This document shows, one piece after another, positions 1-13,640 of a stretch of DNA of 64,000 nt. Position numbers and translations under genes: made by a program. Within the stretch, counting starts at the first letter, position 1, and each line of letters starts with the position of its first letter. The notes beneath the pieces are model-generated. The model made no database searches. It was given only the letters and a program-made list of their open reading frames with translations, and was not told the DNA's origin. Where the stretch lies: assembly GCF_901709675.1 (NCBI RefSeq), contig NC_051088.1:8646193-8710192 (forward strand), read 5' to 3'. Origin of the DNA: Syngnathus acus. Its lineage: Eukaryota; Chordata; Actinopteri; Syngnathiformes; Syngnathidae.

Positions 1-583
1 CTCATTTCACCCGAAAAAAAATCTGTGATTTCTCATTGTTCTCCGTATCCATTGCATGAAGTAGATGTTATGCTCTTAGAAATGCATATTGCTCAGGCTT
101 CCATAAATGTTTTTGATAAATGAACTGCAAGCAGACAATGTGCATTATAACAGCAAAACAGCAACTGAGGAGGAATCTTCTTGGACAAAGTTTGCATTTT
201 ATGAGCACACAGTGGACCTTCACTTCACAACACGATTAAGTTAGAATGCTGACTGTGGACTGTTTCACAAAAATATTTCAAATTTCAGAAAGATTTCCGT
301 GACTGGAACTGGATTTCTTTATGATGGAGTGGACATAATATTCTTGACAACATTCAACTATGCATATAATATGATGAAAATTATGAAATATAAGCATAAA
401 TATTAACTCTGGAACAGCCACTGCTTCAGCCTCCATTTAACAAAGCCAAAATTGAAATACAAACACACGCATATAAGCCCGCATGCACATACATGCACAG
501 AGTAGGTGTATGTATAATAAATCATGTAAAGCAGGTCACTGGTCATTACTGATAGTACAGTCTCGATCGATTCTGCATAATTA

Positions 584-595
584 GGGGGGGGGGGG
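584..595. repeat. Homopolymer G run (12)
   Basis: Twelve consecutive G bases in otherwise AT-rich sequence. Confidence 0.97.
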
Positions 596-1095
596 TCATG
601 TGGCGAATCAGCCATGTGCTAGGTTGGCCTCTGAAATACCTAAACAGCAAGTGTGCACCCTATCTCTCCGTGTGCACATGATTTCCCTGTTTGTGTGCAT
701 GCAAGCATCGTCTGGATCCCCAGTGTACATGTAGATTGGACGCCTGAGTGTTGGCAAGGGGTTAAGTAATGCACAATGAGACAGAAAGATTGAATGGACA
801 GGGGAACATCCACTGCCAGCTAATTTTTGCAATGATTTATTGCACGTGACTCCCCCAGACACAGCCTGCTGCCATACATATACATACACTTTCCTCACGA
901 GAATACTAAACACAATGGTAAAAGTGAGCAGGTTATCAATCATAATGGATATTATATACCGCCTGTTTAGTGCTCTGCATAACAAATATTTCACTTTCAT
1001 TTTGCCTTTTAATATGCACACACACATTAAAAAAACTGGAATTAGAAAGTGGAAGACACACCAACTCCCACAGCACCCGCATTAGTTTCATTTGC

Positions 1096-1430
1096 ATCCA
1101 TCCACCGATCCATCCATCTTCTACTGTATACCGCTTGTCCCCACGGGGGTTGCGGACCTCTCCCAACACTCATCGGGCAGTAGGTGGGGGACACCCTGAA
1201 CCGGTTGCCAGCCAATCGCAGGGCACACAGAGACAAACAACCATCCGCACTCAGTCAGCCTACCAAGCATGTTTCTGGGATGTGGGAGGAAACCGGAGTG
1301 CTCGGAAAAAACCCACGCGGGCATGGGGAGAACATACAAACTCCACACAGGAAGGGCTGGAGGTGGAATTGAACCCACACCCTCCTAACTGTGAGGCGGA
1401 CGTGCTAACCAGTGCCCCACCGTGCCGCCC
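1096..1430 (-). repeat. SINE-like dispersed repeat, copy 1
   Basis: Read on the minus strand, the copy starts with GGCGGCACGGTGGGGCACTG, then CACGTCCGCCTCACAGTTAG and a B-box-like GGTTCAATTCC, then GTGGGTTTTTTCCGAGCACT, CCAATCGCAGGGC-type bases and a short ATGGATGG tail. A tRNA-like A/B box head with a shared body and simple tail is the plan of a tRNA-derived SINE. The family is very common in fish. No clear target duplication was seen. Confidence 0.85.
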
Positions 1431-3315
1431 TATAGCTTAAAAACCAAGACGAAAATATGCCTTTAATGGTGGGACAACATGCCATTCCTCAATATTTGTA
1501 TGAATACAGCAAATAAAGCTCATTCATCTTTTCCACCGTTCATGACTCCTTATTCCTTCAGCATGACTTTCTCAAGCGTGCACATCTTTCATTTGAAGAC
1601 ATATCTGCCCAATCATCCAAAACGTTCCTGCCTCATTTGTTTGTTTCTGCACATCTGCTTGCTGAGGTGAAATCTTTGGTTATTTTGTTTTAATTCTGTC
1701 TGTCTGTACTCATTCAACCTCCTCCATCACAGCCCTTGTTGCTTTGTCATCGTTTGCTCCATCTCGCTGCTTTTCTGTCCTATGTGTATGCGTGTGTGCT
1801 TCCGTCAGTCGACAACAGTGCCGCAATTCATCATCATTTCATCTACAGCTCCCTTAATTGAATACTATCACAGTCCCACCTGACGAGGAGGCTCATAAAA
1901 CCACATTGCTGTTCTCATGTGGTCTATGCACACACGCGCATGTACATAAAAATAGATAAGCCCATCAATAAAACATTATTTGATACCCTGTGTTCAGACT
2001 TTTTTTGTATTTATGAAATCATTTCTATTGTAAAATCAGATGAGATTGAGAGATAAATAAAAACTTTGATTTACAACATTGGGCAAAGCTTAAAGGATGT
2101 CACATATTGGTAGTAACTTGTAAAGGGCTACAAATGACTATTTTGCTGTCTAAACCAGGTGCTGGAGAATCAAACAAACTATTAAAAGAAGCAAAATAAA
2201 ATTAATTACTAAAGTGATAATATTGGGTCCCACAGTCTGGTAAATCTTGAATGAATGAAATAAATATGCAACTGTCTTTGCCGTTATATATTTGATTATG
2301 TTGTACAAACAGGTTTGAAAGATGGATTCACCCAAATTTGTCAAATCCAGACATCTGTTCATTCCTCAAAAACAATTTGAGTTCTGCCAACTTACATCTT
2401 TAGCGCTATAGAATCTGGAATCGCTTGCTCCCTGCTCCTTTTGAATATGCACACTTCTACAGCGAGGAATACAGAACTCCAACAGGTCTGAGGGGGTCAG
2501 ACAAAATGCAATTTGCATTCTGTCCATGTTGTCATTGACCTGCTGGTTTTATTCTGCAGGCGCAAAACATTACAGGCTTCCTCTTCTGTTTCTTAATTTT
2601 TTTAATTTTTAAAAATTCTTGTAGGCTAAAAAGACCTGGGGGCATGATTCCATTTGTCTGATAAGAAAAATAAATAAATATTCTTGTGATAAAGTAAGAT
2701 TATAGGTGACAAAAAGTAAGGAAAAGAAGTGTCTGTAAATCAAGCACATGCAAAAGAATGCGGTGGGAGTACAGTTAGCTGGGGAAAAGTGTGACAAGCA
2801 CAAGAAAAGACATCTGCCACATTCAGGGCTTAAAGTACTCACTATCTGCTATTCAGTGCCTTGGCGTTAATATGTCATAATTGGTGTGGCGTCTGCTTCA
2901 CACCCCGATTAGAGCACAGGAAATCAACTTGAAACTTAAAGCGTTTGCGCCTATTGCTTGCTACCCCCTGACAGTTTGACTGAAAGCAAAGATGGAGAAG
3001 TGGGAATGAAAAGAAAGAGTGGCATTTGAAACATGAAATCCCTGTGGCCACACATAAACACACGCGACTTCACACACGCACGCAACTCACAGCTGTAACA
3101 CTGCAAAGTGGATAAAGAAGTTCCTGCTGTCAAATGACTTGATCAGCTTCAGATAGACTGTTTTAAAATGTTTGTTTGATCAGCCTACCAGAATTCACAA
3201 ATATGTTTAACCTTGATAAGATTTGGTAGAAATAGTATCTATCAATGATAAACATTCACACAGTTACAACTAAACAAAAATGCTCCAGATGTGGTCCATA
3301 AACAAACGTCTATCA

Positions 3316-4132
3316 CAGTGTTTCCCAACCTTTTTTCATTCACGGCACACCTTTTCATTGGAAAAAATCTCGCGGCACACCGCCAACAAAAATCTGTTAT
3401 GCTCCTATATTAAAATCAGTTATATTACAACGAAAGACGTAAAGTCCTATTCCTATATATATGTGTATGGAGAGTCGAATAATTTAATAGAAATAAATAC
3501 TAAATATTCTTTAAATTGTATTCCTTTTTTTTAAATAAAAGTGACTGTTTTTTAAAAAGGTTTTAGACGGTGTAAGAAATAAACTATTTAAAGTGATTGT
3601 GATTAAAATAAAAGAATCAACGTGATTTTGTTTACTGTTTTAGACTAGGTCTATAAATATTGCAACAATAAGAACAAAGTCACTTTTAATGACGCTCTGC
3701 TGTTCTGACAGCAGCTGAGTGGCTATCACAGTCGAGGTGTCTCGACTTGACTGTTTATTTTATGTATGTGAAAAATAACCAATCCAGGTTCTCCGGTTGA
3801 ACTGCATGCTCTGATTTCCATTGGACGACAAACGCACCACAACCGTCATAGTGTCTGTCACTGTTAGCAAAATCACACAGCAACACACACATAAACTGAA
3901 TATGTGCCAATGCAGCACAATCAGACCGACAGAGCATAACATTTCAAGATTCTCCGATTCTCCATGCATGCACGATTAGCAAGTGGCTGACCAGGCCTTG
4001 CGCGAACTGACCAGTGGTTTGGCGATCCTGTTTACAATGCGCTCCGTAATTAATAGTGGACAATCCCACGGCACAACTGAACATCTCTCACGGCACACCA
4101 GTGTGCCGCGGCACATTGGTTGGGAAACACTG
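3316..4132. mobile_element. Non-autonomous hAT element with 8-bp target duplication
   Basis: The 817-bp element has perfect 15-bp terminal inverted repeats (CAGTGTTTCCCAACC) and is flanked by identical 8-bp direct repeats GTCTATCA at 3308-3315 and 4133-4140. GGCACA-type motifs recur just inside both ends (CACGGCACACC, CGCGGCACACC, GTGTGCCGCGGCACA), the arrangement expected of subterminal transposase-binding sites. An 8-bp duplication and CAG-type ends are hallmarks of hAT transposons. No transposase reading frame is present, so movement must have depended on a related autonomous copy. Confidence 0.93.
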
Positions 4133-4451
4133 GTCTATCAAACACGGCAAAATTGACGACTATCCATTCATATATAAAATCTAAGGGATTCTACGTATAA
4201 TACATCATCCACACCATCAAAGGCAACTGTGGTTTTAGTAACTTTCTCAAGGACACGAAAAACTAAACCAGCTATGACCTTGATTTGGAAAAATGATCAC
4301 TCAGTCGCCTGAAAAACACCATCCCCAAACTCCACAGCCAATAAAGAAGCTGCCATTAATCAGTTCAACATACTTTGGAAGCTGTCTCTATTAAATAGAA
4401 TAGATTTGTGGATTTTGGCATGTCCACATAAAATGGTGTGTGGTGCCTTAC

Positions 4452-4652
4452 TGTGCTCTTCTGACACTGGATGCTTGTGCTGTTGAACCTCAGGGCCGGG
4501 ACACTGAGCGTGTTGCCTTGAATGTGAAAAATACACTCGTAGTTCCTCTGTCCGGACTGTGGCTGGGGTAGGTTCTGTGCCAGCAGCGTGATTGGCCTCA
4601 TAACTCCAGCAGGGATATAGATCTGAGTGGAGGGCAGGATTTGAGGACACTC
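4452..4652 (-). CDS. plxna1: Plexin-A exon G: IPT/TIG domain
   Basis: This 201-bp exon encodes 67 residues in phase 0-0, opening ECPQILPSTQIYIPAG and continuing through PITLLAQNLPQPQSGQ, RNYECIFHIQG and LRFNSTSIQCQ. This is the IPT domain after PSI-2 in class A plexins; NLPQPQSGQ-x-YEC is one of the most conserved stretches of the ectodomain. CPQILPSTQIY matches my recollection of plexin-A1. The acceptor has a strong pyrimidine tract ending CTTATCTGCAG, and the donor is GCACA/GTAAGG. The next expected exon (YxYEG, then an LSVVWNG-like run) was sought on the minus strand of 1-4451 and not found, so it should lie outside the window. Confidence 0.95.
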
Positions 4653-7600
4653 CTGCAGATAAGAAAATCGAGAAGAAAGAGGTTGAGATGTGACCGGAAA
4701 AGTAGGAAGCACTCTCAGTGAAGATACAAATCTGGATGGACAAAGTGTTCTGAACATAATGCTAAGTAATGGTGCTACATTCAAATGCAGAGCTGATAGT
4801 CGCAAAATGTACTTTCTGAGGACATTCATGCATCACTTAAAACGGGAAGTCTGTCATGTTTTCTGAGACCGTTCATTCATTCAAACATCTTTTTGCCAAC
4901 AGTAAAATTTTTTATACAGCCCTTAATCATGAATGAATGAATAAATAAATAAATACATTTGCTATCTTGTATTGCATTGCATATATAATGGTATTTCCGC
5001 TAAAAGAATAGGCCTAAATGAAAGAAAACATTGCTGTAAATCAACATTTAATGTGGCCCAATGGTCACCCTATACATTCCTACATATAAGTAGATAAAAG
5101 GACAAGTTGAGTCCTTAGAGTAGTTACTTAGAGCTTTACCAGCCCTTCAACATAGTTGAGGTAGAAGAGACCACCATTATACTGGAGAAAGGTGCAGATG
5201 TGCGTTTAGTTTGTTGATCTCGACCTTTTTTAGGAGAAATTGTTGATATAACAATCAAAACTTTGCTTTATTTACTGAGTGAGATACCATCTTAAATGGA
5301 TAATAAACTGATTCTTCCACTCTGCTACATAACAATTGTCTTCAAAATTACTAGACACGTGTTTTACCTTCAAATGCGTATGTTTAACTGCTTCAATTGC
5401 TCCTTGTAACTTTTTTTTTAGGTTTAGCCCAACTGATTGATAACCTGTATTTGATGGAGAGTAGAGGAAGTTGAGAAAAAAGAGAAAGGAGAACAAATCG
5501 ATGCGGTAGCTGAAGTGAAGCAGATTGTCAACAAGAATGGCCGACTGTTCGGGTCTGAAGTATTCACAGGTGGTGATAGAACAGGAATGGACTGCCGCTC
5601 TGCCTCAAGGCTCTAATGGAATAAAAAAAAAAAAGGATTGTGTGTGTGTGTGTGTTTGTGTTTGGTTGGTGTGAATGCACATGACCAAATACGTGGGTTC
5701 GACCGTGAAGTGTCTCTTCTGAAGTAGAAGCTATTGTTAACGTTGAAGGAGCATGTTCAAACATCTGTTCCAATTACAACACGGAAATCCTGCACGGTAG
5801 ACACACACACACACGCAAACACATTCATACACAAAACAAAAAAGTGCTGGCAGCAGAGGATTGTGGGGGCCTTTTTCATTAGGAGTGGTGACAGGTGTCC
5901 GAGCATAGTGGAGCACGCAAAGACACACAGAATTCTCCTCTGACTGGGGGATTCCTCATGGGGCAATTCTCAGTTCTGTGGATGTCCCCCCCACTTGTTC
6001 TTTTCACTCTTGCCCTTAAAGTAATCTCAATCCTTTTTACTTTTGGATGATGGTGATGACCTTTGCCTTACTGCTCCCAAAAAGTGCAACAGATTCCCCT
6101 GTGTTTAGCCTTGACAGACATTTCGGTCAGTCACAGGTGAAACAAACACGGTCCTGGACGACTCGAAAAACCTGGAAAATCGTACCAAAATCATCAAATA
6201 ATTCCAGATTTAATTATAGTAAAAGATCAACTGTGGGATAGTATAACTAAACCAGTGGGTGAGCAAAATGTGAGGAGAGGTGAAGCAAGAGGGAAGAAGA
6301 GGGGGGAAAAAAGCAAGGTTGTCTTCATGGGAGCAATTGACTCATTTATTAAAGTGGGAGATGAGACCTGAAGAGGGCACGTTGGAGCGCTGCTACATGG
6401 CAGTCAACCACATTGCTTTGAGCTAAACTAATTCTCACATGGTCAACTCGTACAACCACATTTACTACCTGCACACACATATTCATCTCACGCTAAAGTT
6501 AATCTTGCCCTCTGGCACTGTGAAGTCAGTGAACACACTCTTAGTTGTGGGGAATGTTTTACATTAGCCACAGGGCAAACTACTGACACTCTGATCAAAG
6601 TTGTGAAGGTGAGACCTCAGCAGAATTGAGTTTGTCTACCACTGCACATTGAAAACCAGACTCACGTTTGTGTCGCAAGATAAAATACATATTCAAAGGA
6701 AGCGTTTTAATGATAAATTCAGCCAGTTGAAAACGTTATTTTAAATCAGTACAGAACTTTTTTTTAGTTTTCATGTACGGTACATTATTTACATTATGTA
6801 CAATATTTACAACAACATATATTATATATATAACAGCTTAATTTTATGTTTTTATTTAAGTTTAATTTAAGTTTTGAAAAAGCATTTGCATTTGATCTTT
6901 ATGAAGTTCAAAAATCAATGTGTATCAAAGTTTTATGTATAATAGCTGTATTTTAACGGAATCATTATTTTGGTAATTTTTCTTCTAATATTTAAGAGCT
7001 ACAGAAGAGGATTAAAGTTCTCACTGCAAACTCAGAATTCAGATATAGAAGTGAGAATCCTGCCAACTGTTTCTGCATTGGCCGGTATCCTCTTAGAGGA
7101 GCTGTGTAGTGTCCTATCACCGTATACTGTATAATATAAAACATATATACAGCTTTATAAACATATGAATCAAACAGTGGACTTTCTTCCCAGCACACAA
7201 GAAAATAGTAAGTGGGAGAATGTGGAGCAGGAAAAAAACAACAGTTACTTCATTTTCATGTAATTGACAAATCTAAAACTATTAGATCATCTACTTGCTG
7301 TCTTCCCAATTTACATTTACTATAAGCAAGGAGATGTCCTGACCATGATGATGTCAGAGATGAGGCAAGAGCACTGATTGGCTCCTGGCCATCACCCAGG
7401 GGGCCACCTTCCAGCAGCACTGACACTCTGTGAGTATGATAGATGAGGATGTATCTCTGTGTATGTGTGTGTGCATGCGTGCGTGCACGTGTGTGTCACC
7501 GGGTCACCATAGTGAAGAGGGTCCCCATGGATTAGCGTTACAGTCCAATGAACTGTTTCAGAAAGGAGGGGACAAGACCCCATCGACCAGTTCCTTTATT

Positions 7601-10600
7601 TTACACACACACGGAAAGGAAAAGGTAGCAATATGATGACCACATCTCCCAAGAGAGAGGGAGAACCAGACATCATTAGAGACAAGGTGGAACTGAAAGT
7701 AACGATATGCTCAACACATAATATCTCAAGGAACTGCGACAATGCGCGTTTCTAATCCCAACAGATGAATCCATTTAATACAGTACATAGAGCAGTTCTG
7801 GGTTGTATTCCCACAAAGCCCCTTAAACATTCTACCTATATAGATCTTTCACTCAGCACATGTGATTTTTAATCTGACCTGCAGCTTTACTGGATGAACA
7901 GTGGACATATATAGTATAGAGCTGTATGTCCAGTACGTGCATTTATCTGTGGGGGGAAAACCCGTAGAGAAAACGCAAACCTCACACAGTCAGACCCCAG
8001 AGTTGGGTTGGTGCTAACAACACAACTATGCCTGCCGATTGATTAATGTTTTCTGGACACCATCCAAATTATTATCATTAGTAGTATTAATATTATTATT
8101 TGCATGTAACGCCACATGTTAATTACTACTGTGAAATGGCTGCTGAAATATTGGGATGTTCTGGGTTCAAAGATCCTGATCCAAGACCATTATCTTTTGC
8201 ATAGTGGTCTCTGGATGAGGTGGTTCACACCAAGGCTGGAGAAAAGATAATGCATCTGACCTCTACAGTGCTGATTGTACAGACCTCTTCACACACATCT
8301 CCATTAGAATGCTGCAGTTCTGTGTGGTATCTCTGATGACCAAGTGTGATTGCATGTCTATCTGGATGCTATCAAAGCTCAGATAGTCAAAGAATAGGAT
8401 GTTGGTGATTGCCATCAGCTAGTGGATCAATAGGAGCCACTCAAAATATGCAGTGGGTTAACAAGAACATGTGCTAACAAAACTGACCTATTCACATTTT
8501 TACTGTAAACAATGACCTCCATCAATGATTGCCATAATTTAGTGAGTATAATATTAGTCAATGTGAACTTTAGCCTCTAACCTTTTGGTTGTGCAGATCA
8601 CAACCAGATTCTTAATACATACTATGCAGCAGCGGCCAGAGTGGAACGGTTGTATCTAATAGGAATATCTACCAGGGAATGTAACAAAGTTATTGGTTCC
8701 CTTTCATTCTAGCTCTGAGACTTCCCCCTGTGCTCCATTTCAATAAGAAAAGTTTTCATCTACTTTGCTCAAATGAAGCGATTCCCTCGACTGGTGTCAG
8801 GTGTAAGGAGGCCAGGCCCCATCGCACCAGACGAGGAGCACTTGCATTCAATGAAAGACACTTTGAACTGTAAGAACTCTTTTACACAGTCCACCCACTC
8901 ATCTCGGTCCCTGACGATGGGGGATAGAGAGTGAGGTGGAAAAGGCAGTAAAGCAGTCAAGATAAAACATAAAAAGTTCACACCATCTGAGGCTGAGAGG
9001 CTGACACTTAAAATGCGTGGCTAATTAGAAGTCATGAAAGGATCCAGCGATTCCAACAAACTTCCTGAAAACACTTAACAAAAAAAGCAATTTACTTATA
9101 TGATCAGTATGAATGTAGAAATGAATAATTTCTGTCTCAGCAGATACAGTACTCTGAATCAAATCATCAGCATTCGCCGAGAAGGAAGAAAGTAAGCCAG
9201 GTAAATAACAGAATTATTAAGCGGTTATTGAGGAATCGAAGGCACAGGTTTTGTCATGACCATAAAGTCAGGTTTCAACTCCTGAAATCTTAAACATGCC
9301 TCACATCTGCCTCCCACTCATCTATCTCACAATCTCCTCAACATCAATCTTGTTCTTGCCATTTTGAGGTATTTCTTCTGATATTTGTTTGAACTTGTTG
9401 AGTCCTCTGTCACACCTGTCTTCCACCAAATGTTGTGACTTCCACGCTGCTTATTATATTCTTTCAAAACCTGAAATATCTACACAGTATCTATGGTAAT
9501 TTAGGTAATGATATTGTTTATGAGACTATTTTGAGGATCAAAACGTTCCTTTCAGTACATTATTGTGATTTGTGACACTTTGGTGGTTCGCTCGCCCGAC
9601 TTTGTTCAGTGACAGTGTACGTATGTATATGTGTGAATCATTGTCTGTCTTAAAATGTCCCATGTGGTTGACTGGGTTACAAGGTTATTATAGTTAATGA
9701 AAATTAAAATAAAATAGCCAATAATAAAAAAAAATAAAAATTAGTATAACCCTGCTGGCGAGTTCAGAATATCGTCTGCTAAATTAGCCCAAAGTCCACC
9801 GGGATAGGCTCCAGTTTGCCGTGACTCTGAACATAATTAGTATAGAAATTCAAAGCTGGATTTTGTGAATTTTTAGTTTGATTTATGGAAAATAAATGTG
9901 AAAGTATGACAATAAGTTTGAAAAATATGTCATGTTTGAGATTACCATTAAGACTACCATTAACTCCAAATTAATTTACCATGCAGAGAGAAAACTGACC
10001 ATAGCCATTCTAAAGGTGTGCTGGACAACTAGAAATTGTTAGGGTTATCATTGTCTTGTTTTTATTAATTTGCAGAAATAATTCTTGCACATTTATATAA
10101 AGTCCCCTGGCGGTTTGTATGAGTTTGCAACTAGGCCACCGTTGCAACTCCTCCCCCGTATGTTTTACGGCGGATGCTCCACCTTTCGCTTCTCATCTCA
10201 TCTGTCTCTCTCCATTTAACACGACGACGATCAGAGAAGCATCTGGAGATGCATCTTTAAGCTTTAATATACTTTGAATAATTAACAGACACACACATAC
10301 ACACACGGGACGCACACAGAGTGAGTCTATCAGTGGCAGACGGACCCAGGGGGAGAAGGGAAGCTCACCCGGTGCCAGCCTCAGACACACAGCCTCTGAG
10401 TCAGGCTGCCCAATGCTGTGTGGCAGCCTGAGCAGCAGCAGACACACACAATAATAATAATAAAAAGCTGTGAAGCAAATAGACAAAAAAGAGGATGCCT
10501 GCCTCTTTCTAATTGACATGTTGCCGCTAATGGCGGGAACAAGAGGATAGAGGCGAAAGGGGTTGCTAGGGATCAAAACCGGGTGCTGGCATGGCGCACA

Positions 10601-12902
10601 TGAGCTGTGATGCACACATGTGCACATTCATGGTACATACACACATGCAGGCACACACACACACACGCACGCACGCATACTTTTGTGTCGACTGCAGCAG
10701 TAAGGTGACGTAAACATATGAACGCAGAGCCAGCTCACTCATCATACTGATATATTCTGTAATTAAGACGGAGAGGAGCACTGGCGCACATATCTCGTGT
10801 TCACCTGCTGTTCGTCTGGAGCCCAACATGGCCTTCTTTTGATTATCAATGAGGCCGCAGGTTCAACTCCCCATGGAGCAGCCACTGTGCAGTATGCATT
10901 ATAGACTGATTTGTAGTCTATTTATAATTTGGAATTAGGTCAGGCTCTTGGAATGTGCCTCAATGCCTGTCGTTGATAAAAATTTAATTTTAAAAAAGGA
11001 CAGTTATGTCAGTATTTTACACAAATTACAGAGAAACATTGAAAATTGAATTTCCCAGTAATATTACATTAAACCAAAATTTCCTTAAAAATATTGCTGT
11101 CAAACTTCAGCGTTCTGTACGATTACCTCAGTCAGTATGAATAAAGGATTAACTGTGTGCTTTTCCCCAGTTGTTGCCATTTACTTATGTGACAAGACAT
11201 TATTGCACGAGTGATTCGTATATTTTATGGTTTAACACATTTTTCAATGGTATGACAGTGAAAACTCATCCACCTGTTTTCTATAGTGTTCATCCTCATT
11301 ACGGTCACAGGAGTGACAGAGGGAATCCTAGCTGACTGACTAAGGCAAGAAAAGACACATTAAACTGGTCACCATTCAATCAAAGAAACGAACAACCACT
11401 CAGAATCTCACTTTAGGGTTTGTTTTATCTTGAGTCTTCAAATTTCTTCTGCGCATGCTGGTCACTTTAGGGAAGCCCAAGTTCACACGTGTGGTGCATC
11501 TCACATTTTAACAGGCTCAATGTGCACCCCATTGAGTAATAATTTTCCTTGCCAAGCATAAGGTTTGTAGGTTGTTTAATTATTTTTGTGAGCAGATTTC
11601 AGCATAAACTACATTTGATGAGAACCTGTAAGGATAAAAATGCTAATAGAGGGATTTATTTTTCATTTGCCTGTGGAGCCATGATGGAAGCATCGCCGCA
11701 TCCACCCGGCCCGACCTCACCAAGAAAGGAAATGTTATGTATGGTTTTGTTCATATGATTTCCCTATTGCGCTAATATCTCAGAATGGGAATGCAGTCAT
11801 AGCGAGCAACCCCAGGGCCAGTCGGATCCACCAACTAAATGTTGGAATCAGTGGAGCAAAGACAATTTGTTTGTTTCTGTGTTTGTTTGTCCTTCTGGTG
11901 TTTGTTTCTCTCGCTGTTTGTGTTTATGCACATTTGTTGTTGATGGCCTGCTCGAGTGTTTCTCCAACTAGCAATTTTCTGCCTGGTCGCCTCTCATGTG
12001 CTTCGCTCTTTATCGGCTGTCACAACATTGTGGATTTATATACATTTACAGATCCAGGAAGAGACAGGAAAGAATTAAATTTCAGGGGCCAAGCGCATCT
12101 GTGAGGTTAGCGTATTAGTACAATTGCTAATTTCCTGTGGCTTAGATAAATGCATTTCTTTCTCTTTCAACAAGGGTATGATTTGAAGTCAGTCTGAGAA
12201 ACATCAACAGATGTCTTTGGGAGGACAAGCAGTGTAGTGTGACTTCAATCACCCTGGCATGTGACGACTAATGACATATGGGGAAACCTTTCCAGGCATT
12301 ATGTGTGTACTGTATGTGACATTTATTAATGGCCACACAATGGCACATGTGCACAACATCGTGGGAGCTAACAATGTGGTGCTTATGGATTTTGTGCAAA
12401 AAGTCGTTTATTTTTTACATCTTTCTTTAACCACTTAATTCTAAAAAGCCCACGCTGCAGAAGTAGTATTCTTGTTGCCGCACTAGTGTGTGCTTTGCCT
12501 TCAACACATACATGCATAAAAGAACGCGTCATCTTTTTCATACATACTGCATTTTCCTCTTTCCTTCTATGTCAAGTTTTCAAGTAGAATTGCAGCAACA
12601 ATACGCAGCTGTAGATTATAGGTTATGTGTATCAAGTGATAGTCCAAGTGTCTTTGTAGCCATGGCAACATTTGCATCAAGACAAGCAACAGGTGTCCTT
12701 ATAACCCCTCAACAATTTGGCCAATCAGTCTGTCAAGAAAAGGCACAGCAACATCAATGGCAAATCCAGAAAAAACGGAGGAATCATTCACATGGACAGA
12801 CGGTAAGCTACTTGAATATTTTTGCATTTGGATTAGAATACATACAACATGATGATAGACCTATTTGGTTCTTGTTTGCATGTGAAAAAGGAGACTACCA
12901 AC
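4653..12902 (-). other. Plexin-A intron F-G, 8.25 kb
   Basis: This intron separates the second PSI exon from the following IPT exon. It holds short GT/CA tracts (5639-5656, 5803-5815, 10651-10677), a few AT-rich runs, and an old degraded trace of the SINE-like family near 11270-11420. I found no other recognisable gene or element. Confidence 0.8.
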
Positions 12903-13017
12903 CTGTGAGGTGTTGACGCGTCCCTCCTGGAAGGAGCAGTCGCTGGCATCCTGTGTGCACATGTGGCGATATTTGCACCAGTGACAGGGGAACTTTCCAT
13001 CCACACAGGAGAGGCAC
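12903..13017 (-). CDS. plxna1: Plexin-A exon F: second PSI domain
   Basis: This 115-bp exon has one base completing Ser, then [20 protein letters not shown] and [18 protein letters not shown]. The cysteine spacing C-x2-C-x6-C-x2-C-x5-C and the motif CHWCKYRH define the second plexin PSI domain. EGRVN leads directly into the next IPT domain. The acceptor is TCACACATGCAG. The donor is CACAG/GTTGGT, somewhat weaker than the other six because it lacks the usual A at position 3. It enters in phase 2 and leaves in phase 0. Long introns lie on both sides (6.9 kb and 8.25 kb). Confidence 0.95.
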
Positions 13018-13347
13018 CTGCATGTGTGACACAAAGAGGGCAGTCTTGATGGAATAAACAAATAAAGCCAACACATAAGAGCACATTTCAGAACAAAACA
13101 ATATCCATCAAATAATTCTGTTAAGTACAGACTGTCATATTGTTTGGCTCATATTTTATATTTGTGGAAAGCAGAAGGATCTTTCTCAAACAATTATCAT
13201 GAAATGTATTGTCATCTGATGATAAACACTGAACAATTTTGCAAAATAAACTTTTTTTAACAAGTGCTCTATAAAGGGTTGACTTTTTGGCCTCTATTTT
13301 TGTGCCCAGTGCAAGAAACTGAAGATTTGATTTAAAAAAATTCGCCC

Positions 13348-13640
13348 ATTGATCTTCCAAACCGCTCATCCCAGCAGTCATTGGGTGGATGGCGGGGAAC
13401 ACCGCAAACTGGTTGCCAGCTAATCGCAGAGCACACATAGATAAACAAACATACACACACCTACGGGCAATTTGGAGTGGTCAATCGGCCTATCATCCAT
13501 GTTTTTGGAATGTGGGTGGAAACTGGAGTACCCGGAGGAAACCCACGCAGACACGGAGACAACTCCACACAAGAAGGCGGGAGCCACAATTGAACATGCA
13601 CCTCTGAACTGTGATGCGGATGTGCTAACCACTATCAGAC
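13348..13640 (-). repeat. SINE-like dispersed repeat, copy 2 (old)
   Basis: This is the same body as the copy at 1096-1430, with many substitutions: CTGGTTGCCAGCTAATCGCA, CATGTTTTTGGAATGTGGGT and CCGGAGGAAACCCACGCAGA are all recognisable on the plus strand. The tail end is eroded (no ATGG array). Confidence 0.8.

Larger units (their letters stand above)
1..4451 (-). other. Plexin-A intron below exon G (partial)
   Basis: This is non-coding sequence downstream of exon G. It contains a 12-base G run (584-595), a SINE-like copy (1096-1430) and a non-autonomous hAT element (3316-4132). The remainder looks unique and AT-rich; I see no plexin-like exon in either half. Confidence 0.75.

Noticed and set aside
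3755-3969. Minus-strand frames that might be the next plexin exon
   Set aside because: They lie inside the hAT element and show no IPT or plexin motif.
12488-12916. 142-codon plus-strand frame overlapping the second PSI exon
   Set aside because: It is antisense to exon F at its end, has no known domain, and is explained by chance.
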